A stretch of DNA of 64,000 nucleotides from Diphasiastrum complanatum (lineage: Eukaryota > Streptophyta > Lycopodiopsida > Lycopodiales > Lycopodiaceae): positions 4,601,059-4,665,058 of the forward strand of contig CM055097.1 of assembly GCA_029204225.1 (NCBI GenBank), read 5' to 3'. A program made the translations under genes and the position numbers. The notes beneath the pieces were generated by a model. The model did no database searches, was not told the DNA's origin, and saw only the letters and a list, made by a program, of their open reading frames with translations. Numbering within the stretch: the first letter of the stretch is position 1; each line of letters starts with the position of its first letter. Positions 57,502-64,000 of the stretch are shown here, in pieces.

Positions 57502-58320
57502 TGTGAAAAATAGGCAAAATCTAGTTTGAACTTTTGCAATATCATATACATAGTGAAATCTCACATGTGTGGAGCATGTTCCCACATGTAGCCAAATCTT
57601 TTTAGATCATTTATGATGAGTTTGAATAGTCAATAGGCCTTAATCTTGATTTTGGGGGGTACTTTGACTTTTCTACCCCATGCACACATGTTTGGGGGTG
57701 ATTAGGCCAATTTTGGTGTGTGATGTAGCTCGAGGTAGGTTAGGCTTCTTACACGTGGCATGATAGTAGAGGGCTAGTGACACTTTCCGATTGTTGTCAT
57801 GAAGTCATGTGATCAATCAAAGGTGAAAGATCCATGAAATTGGTCCAATCATAATCAAGGGTCCTTATTTCACTAGATCAATCAAAGTTAGAGGAGCTAT
57901 GTAAGAGATCCAATCATTTTACTCATATTGGATCTCCAATCACTATATAGAGGAGCTCACTCTTTGTACAAATAATAAAGTTGAGAGTTAAAGCAATTTT
58001 GGTTCACATACATTTTTGGTCTATTCTCTCTCTACCCAATGTGAGTATATTTTCTCTCTCTACCCAAGAGCAACATGCTTGTTTTTGTCTCTCATAGTGA
58101 ATTTCACTTTGTTTTTTCATGTGAATGTGAAAAAGTAGCTTCTCTTTGGATGATCATAATTTTTGTTGTAGATGAGCTCTTGCCTTTATTGAAAGCTTGA
58201 TAGATAGCCCTTGAAAATACGTCTTGATCTATCATAGATGCATCTTGTGAAACCTTACATGCATGGAGGTAGTTCAATTCATATCCAAAATGTGCTCAAT
58301 GGATGACTTGGATCTAGATT
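57502..58320 (+). repeat. LTR-like sequence related to families E and D
   Basis: Begins TGTGAAAAATAGGCAAAATC, close to the family E LTR start. It includes a TATATAGAGG box (57953-57962) and TTCTCTCTCTACCCAA repeats like those of the element D LTR. CACATGTGTGG lies near its start. No primer site or coding region follows, so it is a decayed or solo LTR with an uncertain right end. Confidence 0.4.
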
Positions 58321-58989
58321 TAAATTTGGTTGCACATCTAGTTCATTAACAATGTAGAAAATGCCTTTTACATGCTAGAACATGGAAATACATAAAAAAA
58401 AACTCATTAGAATCACCATGAATCAATATACAAAAGCAGTAGTACATCAGCCTTCACATGTGTGAACTCAAGAACAAAAAGAAAATTAGCATTCTACACA
58501 TTAGAAATCAATATATCAAGAGGAGAAGGGCTAGAAGAAGACAATAGCATTGAAGATGAATGTTCTCCAAGTAAAGAGAAAACTCTTGAATGCATTCTCC
58601 ATGTTGGAATATCTATTTATAGAAGTAAATGTGTCATTTGGTCACTTGCCAAATTTTTTTCTAAAATAGTAGTTTCTAGGTACTTCACCAAAAACCTAGA
58701 TGTTCATGACTAGATGCAATGTATCTCATCTAACCAATAGAAATGTGTCCAAATCCGACCTTATCAACTTGTCTACTTGTTAAAAATAGTAAGTAAACTA
58801 TTCTTAGGCCTTATTGACATAAAAAGACCTATCTTTAAGTTGAAAATTCACTTTGGCCTCAAAATTGCCAAATTAGATCAACTTAACTAGTTGACATTTT
58901 TCACATGTATCTCATAACTCGAAGATAGTGGTCCTTCGACAATTTGAGTATTGGGTCCATTGGTGAGTGAGATAACTTACAATTCATCA
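58321..58989. other. Unassigned DNA
   Basis: Holds another palindrome variant (CACATGTGTGAA, about 58457) and an 83-codon open frame without a recognisable motif. Confidence 0.35.
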
Positions 58990-60110
58990 GATTATATCTA
59001 ATTGACATACCTTTGTTGAGTGATATAAATCAGCCTTTGCTCTCTATCTATGTGGATTTGAATATCGAGATAGTAATGAACTTCGCCCAGATCTGTCATG
59101 TCGAATTTTGAGGAGGACATCTCCTTTTCTTCTTTTATTAGTTCAACGCTATCACTAAATAGCAATTTGTCATCCACATACAAGGTAATAATAATAAAAG
59201 AATGTTGTACTGACTTGAAGTAAACATTTTGAATTTGAGATGCTTGGGTTATAACCATATCCAATAAGAAAAGTATTGATTCTTTGGGACCAAGCTCTAG
59301 CAGATTGTTCTGTAAAGTGCCCTAAGGAGTTTGCATACATGATTCTCTTTGTCATTGAGTACATAACCTTTGGGTTGGATCATATAGATAATTTCTTCAA
59401 TAACTCCATTAAGATAGGCTATCTATACATCCATTTGATGCTACTCCAGATTAACTACGACCAACATATGATAGAAGTGTCTTGATTGAAGAATGATGTT
59501 GATTGATAATAGATCTGTAAAAAATTTAGGTATATAAAAAACATTAGACAGTAATTTGTATCGATCACTCGGAAGGCTTACTCTTACACTGCCTTCACCT
59601 TCGATAGTGTGTGTACTATCATTGCCAAGATGAATGAACTTCTTTGTATTGTAAGGCGTACAGGACTGAAAAAATTCTCGATGACTGGTCATGTGTTGAG
59701 TAGCTCCAATATTGAGAAACCAAACATTGTCAACTTGCGCTTTTGATGGTTGATTATGAATGCTTGTTCATCCATGCCTTAAATAGGGGATTGTGATGTC
59801 TCTACAACTACATTCAATTGTTGACCTAAATGTTTCTTGTTGGCATTCTTCGCTTTCAATATTATGCAATCTTGAATCTCATGTGCATTTGCAATATTTA
59901 TAAAACATCTACTTCTTCAACAATGGACTCAATAAGTGCTCTTGATTATGTATCGGCTTCCAATTTGATACGAATTGTTTAGGACTTTTCTTCTTCTAAC
60001 GTTTCGAACATTTGTTTTAATAAAGAGCATGCAATAATGAATTTGAAGAACCGCCTCCACTTCTTCGATTGTCTTCTTGTAGCAACATACAATCTTTTTA
60101 TGACTTAGTT
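58990..60110 (-). pseudogene. Copia pol remnant of a separate lineage, integrase deleted
   Basis: The minus strand, from right to left, shows a decayed knuckle (NIANAHEIQDC), then protease reading VDNVWFLNIGATQHMTSHRE with the catalytic Asp of DSGAT replaced by Asn, and the post-protease region (59692-59441, NVFYIPKFFTDLLSI). The strand then jumps to RT, with SARAWSQRINTFLIGYGY (59364-59170) and LYVDDKLLFS, then DMTDLGEVHYYLDIQI (59264-58998). Integrase and the RT N-terminus are missing. The residues differ from elements A-E, so this is another copia lineage. It is broken by frameshifts and stops. Confidence 0.82.
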
Positions 60111-60275
60111 GTTCAATGACGGATTGGTGCTTACGTTTTTATTTGCTCTTTGTAAGATGTGTATGCTTTGGCTTTGTTGAAATCCCAACCTTTTGGAATA
60201 TAGAGGGAGGGTTAAGGGCACCCGGAAAGGTGGAATATCCTTCTAGGCCTAGGCATCAACTCTACACTTGTAGGA

Positions 60276-60902
60276 TGTTGATAGGAATAAATTTGGCATA
60301 GATGGCAAATTATGCATTTCCACTTGTAATGCCACTATTGAGCCAAAATAGAGTAAGAGGCTAAACACTTGCTAATTAGAGTGTAGACAAGTGTAAAGTT
60401 TTTGTTTGATGAATTCCAAGAGGTCCAATAGGAAATTGAGGTGTGCTTGAATATAGTCCAATAGAATTAAGAGGTGCATAGATCAATGATCCAATAGGAT
60501 CAAGAGGTGACAAAATGTGGTCCAATCATAGTTAAGCATAGTGGTAGCTCGTGGACCTACTAGTATCATTGTACTCCTCATTTTGAAGTCAATTGATTTG
60601 GTGATTTCATGGATTTTGTGAGTTATTGGATTTCTAGCTTTCTCTCTCTACCCGAGAGCTCTTGATGCATTTTCTCTCTCTACCTGAGGAGAGCAGCTTG
60701 TTTTTACTTAGATTTTTTTTTGAATACTTCCCACACGTGTGAGTGAGAGTTGGAAGTGATTGAATGCATGTAGTAGTGTGTTTTTGCCATAGGATTCAAG
60801 ATTGATCTTGAATCTCAATCTAGTCTTGATCTTGGTGCATCTACACACTTTAGGAGATCACAAGTACATGTACTGGACAGTCCACACGTGTGAAATTCAA
60901 CA
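60276..60902 (+). repeat. Element D 5' LTR (about 627 bp; start tentative)
   Basis: Ends GTGAAATTCAACA right before a primer site. The start is placed at TGTTGATAGGAATAAA by analogy with TGTTGAAA of element B. It contains TTTCTCTCTCTACC repeats and two exact CACACGTGTG sites (60732-60741, and 60883-60892, 10 bp from the LTR end, as in element B). The 3' partner lies beyond the window. Confidence 0.75.
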
Positions 60903-60914
60903 TGGTATCAGAGT
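60903..60914 (+). promoter_or_regulatory. Element D primer-binding site
   Basis: TGGTATCAGAGT. The last base differs from the usual C. Confidence 0.88.
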
Positions 60915-61659
60915 CTACCTAAGGTTACCATGCATTTTGATCCATCTAAGTGAAAAAAATTTCATCAATCTTGAGCTAGAAGTTGTCAAGGCCCATTTTC
61001 CTAGCTATCTTGTTCAATCTTGGATCAAAAGAGATCAAAAGGACATTGATTGGGTCTGACCTGGTACTGTACGGAATCAGGTGCTCAGACACGTGTGAGG
61101 AACATCCAATTTCAGTTTGAAAGTTCTCTCTCATGTTTGATCCATTTATCTTGCTTGATAGCTTGTTTTGAAGCTATTTTTGTCTAGTTTCTGTTGCGAT
61201 CAGTTTCATTCCATTTGGTTGAGCCAATCAAAAGTTATAAGCTTTTGAAGAGGGTTAGGTAGGGCACCTAGACCTGGGTGGACACATTTGGTTTGGTCAA
61301 GAGATTGCTTGGTTGATCCAAAATCACAGTTGTATGCTTGTCAATCTCATCTATATGTGATCTAGGGACTGTTTTGAGATCTTAGCCATTTTGTTTCATG
61401 CAATATCATTGTATTTGAGTCAAATTTGGTTTCTTAGTGTATTTCACACGTGCTAAGAGTGTTAGATCCTAACTTTGCCTATACTCCATCATTTGATGTG
61501 AAATAGATCTTGTTTTAGAGAGATTTGAGTAGCTAGTGAGAATCAATTCACAAATTGTTGTAAGATCTTTCATAGGAGGAGATAGTACTCAATTATTGGA
61601 TCCTATTGAAAGTGTGTAACAACATTTATTGTTCATCATTTGAGTTTTCTTCACTTCAA
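60915..61659 (+). other. Element D leader
   Basis: About 745 bp, very similar in layout to the element B leader (CTGGTACTGTACGGAAT, then ACACGTGTGAGG, then AGCCAATCAAAAGTTATAAG). Confidence 0.75.
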
Positions 61660-64000
61660 ATGTCTTCAATGGGTTCATCCTTGTTGGAACCAAGTGAAAG
61701 ATTGGCCACTTCAAATTATTCAAAATGAGGATGGAGTCCATCTTCATCCTTCAAGACGTGATGGACATAGTTCTTGGCCTTGAAGAAGAACCACAAGTTC
61801 TTCAAGAGGTTCAAAAATACAAAAAGAGAGCTAGGATGGCTCTCCACTACATTAAGATGAATGTCTCTAATGAGATATTGAGGGAGATAGGTACTTGTAC
61901 AACAGCCAAAGAAGCTTGGGATTGTCTCAAGACTATCTATGAGGCTAAGAATACCTCTAGGCTTCTCACTCTTAGGAATCAAATCTTTCAAAGTAGCCAA
62001 AAGAGTGATGAGAGTGCATCTAGTTATGTTTTGAGAGTAAAGGGCTTGAGAAGTGAATTTGATAATCTTGTCCAATCCTATGCCATTAAGGAGGAGCTAC
62101 CAAGTTTGGAGGCTCTCCAAAGTGTGCTAATTTCAGAAGAATCAAGACAAGAGTACAAGCTCTTGAGGATGGACAAACTTTCTCTCACTCATAATGATGG
62201 CAAAGCTCTCTTTGCCAAGGATAAGCGCAAAGAGAGGAGCAAAAACCAACATCAACAATCCTCAAGCAAGGACAAAGTCAAATCCAAAGACAAAGATGAG
62301 GAGGAAGATGATTCCTCTAATGCTTCATCATCCAAGCTCAAGAAGAAGAAGAAGATCAAGTGCTTTTATTGTGGCAAGAAAGGTCATTATGCCACCAATT
62401 GCTTCAAAAAGAAGAATCAACTCAAGCAAGCCAATATTACCAATGAGAAGGAAGACACTATTGCAAGTGATGGAGAGGGATCTCTTATGGTCTCTAGTTT
62501 CTCATCTACTCCTTTCAAGAAGGACGGCCTATGGTATATTGATAGTGGAGCCTCTTCACATATGTGTAGCTCCAAGGACTCTTTCTCTTCTATTGCACCT
62601 TATGATGGAGTGAAGAAATCAATATACACTGCAAATGATTTTGAATGTCCTATTGAAGGCATAGGGAACATTCCCTTGAAGCTTGCATCCTCTAAAGTTC
62701 TTTCTCTCTCTAGAGTTCTTTATGTACCTAAGCTTACCAAGAATCTTATTAGTGTTGGCCAATTGCTTGATAATGGCCTTGATGTAAAATTCAATGTTGA
62801 TACTTGCACTATCAAGAAGAATGATGAGATACTTGCATTAGGATCTAGATTTGGTGGCATCTATAAACTAGATCCAAATGAGTATGTGAATGCTTGTAAT
62901 GTTGCTCTTGTGAACAAGCTCTCTATGGAGGAATTATGGCATAGGAGGTTGGGACATCCCAACTACAAATCCATGCTCTCTATGATCAAAGAATCCAAAG
63001 CTATTGGCTTGCCAAAGTCATTCTCCAAGAAGATCAAGCCTTGTGAGGCTTGTGCTATTGCTAAATCTCACAAAAATCCATTTACAAGATCTTCTATCAA
63101 AAGCAAGCATCCTTTGGAGTTAATCCACTCAGATGTGCATTTCTCATCAACTACAAGCAAGGGAGGAGCCACTTGTTTTGTTACTTTCATTGATGATTAC
63201 ACAAGATTCACTTGGATATATCTTCTTGCTTCAAAATCTATGGTGTTTGATCATTTCCTTATTTTCAAAGCTTATGTAGAGAAGCAATTCTCATTCAAGA
63301 TTAAAGCTCTTGGAAGTGATGGAGGTGGTGAATATATCTCCAATAAATTTCAAGACTTTTGTGAGCTTGAAGGCATTAAAAGAGAGTTTTCTTGTGCCTA
63401 TTCTCCATCTCAAAATGGAGTAGCCGAGAGAAAGAATAGATCTCTATGTGAATGTGCAAAATCTATGAGAATTGAGGCATCTTTGCCCAAAGATTTTTGG
63501 GGAGAAGCCATTAATTGTGCAAATTATCTTTGCAATAGGCTCCCACATATAGCTCTTGGAGGAAAGTCACCATATGAAATCTTATTTTTGAAGAAGCCTA
63601 AGGTTGATCACCTTAGAGTTTTTGGATGCTTATGCTTTGTCCATATTCCCTTGGAAACAAGGAAGAAGGAAGATCCTAGTGCATGCAAAGGGATCATGGT
63701 TGGATACTCATCCACCAAGAAGGCCTATAGAGTCTTTATACTCTCTACTTCTCAAGTTATTGAAAGTAGAGATGTTGTCTTTCATGAAGATCAACACTCA
63801 TCATTTGAAGAGGCCGAGATCAAGAAATCTATGGATGCATCTTCAATTATTGATTTTGAAGACAATCATGATGTGATGGGGTCGAGATTTGAAGAAGACT
63901 CTCCTCGGATTTTTTCACCAAGAAGATCCATGAGAGATAGATCCGAGCCTAAGAGGCTCTCATATGTTGACAAAGGCAAACAAGTGGATCTTGATTCCAC
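61660..64000 (+). pseudogene. Element D gag-pol, 5' part, open to the window edge
   Basis: The ancestral start is ATG 61660 (MSSMGSSLLEPSERLATSNY). A small deletion at about 61720 removes the IWKV codons and shifts the frame. From ATG 61725 (MRMESIFILQD) one frame stays open through the window end, about 758 codons. It encodes the gag core with an in-frame loss of about 26 residues (after VKGLRSE, relative to element B), knuckle CFYCGKKGHYATNC, protease YIDSGASSHM, integrase zinc region with CEAC, integrase core (HSDVHF, FIDDYTRF, SDGGGEY) and the linker (RRSMRDRSEPKRLSY). All visible protease and integrase catalytic residues are intact. RT and RNase H lie beyond the window. Confidence 0.92.

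Overview
The window looks like repeat-rich nuclear DNA of a land plant. The evidence is Ty1/copia elements primed from the initiator-tRNA-Met-like site TGGTATCAGAGC, a chromodomain Ty3/gypsy element, an L1-type LINE with a plant-style C-terminus, short GT-AG introns, and one exon of a plant-like COX17. Nothing bacterial is present (no operons, CRISPR, rRNA or tRNA genes found). I cannot name the species. Nearly every long reading frame belongs to a decayed retrotransposon, and only two or three stretches look like host genes.

Layout. 1-1930: AT-rich DNA with nothing recognised. 1930-7100 (minus): copia element C, whose gag is split by an 861-bp solo LTR with a TSD. 7112-7454: dispersed repeat and a Ty3/gypsy RT scrap. 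7981-9386 (minus): decayed multi-exon gene ending in an N4/N6-type methyltransferase motif. 10023-16819: a tandem duplication whose first copy holds copia element A (10190-16212, TSD AGTAT). A keeps gag, PR, INT and RNase H, but an unrelated segment of about 1.07 kb stands where RT should be. 17083-24950: a minus-strand A-type gag and leader, then complete copia element B (18215-24163, TSD GAGAT), then a plus-strand copia scrap. 24950-31946: mostly unassigned, with a COX17 exon at 29388-29585. 31947-39350: gypsy pieces on the minus strand (RT/RH/INT, chromodomain plus LTR, multi-knuckle gag) mixed with copia family E, including two E LTRs facing each other. 39560-41200: GC-rich and microsatellite DNA. 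41220-41560: copia gag scrap. 41697-45515: GC-rich LINE on the minus strand. 45515-48240: dispersed repeat and minisatellite-like DNA. 48240-50517: A-type LTR end, gypsy gag and E-type gag. 50518-52374: compact gag-only copia element G, sitting in the leader of a minus-strand E element whose 5' LTR is 52691-53291. 54394-55281: exon-like ORFs. 57502-60110: LTR-like DNA and a minus-strand copia remnant. 60276-64000: left part of copia element D, with one reading frame open from 61725 to the window edge.

The elements insert into one another, and two complete elements plus one solo LTR have exact 5-bp target-site duplications. Most readable disabling changes are G:C to A:T transitions. The palindrome CACACGTGTG recurs in the LTRs or leaders of several copia families. 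The most interesting items are RT-less element A, the spliced methyltransferase-like remnant, the shared palindrome module and the COX17 exon with an altered copper-site cysteine.
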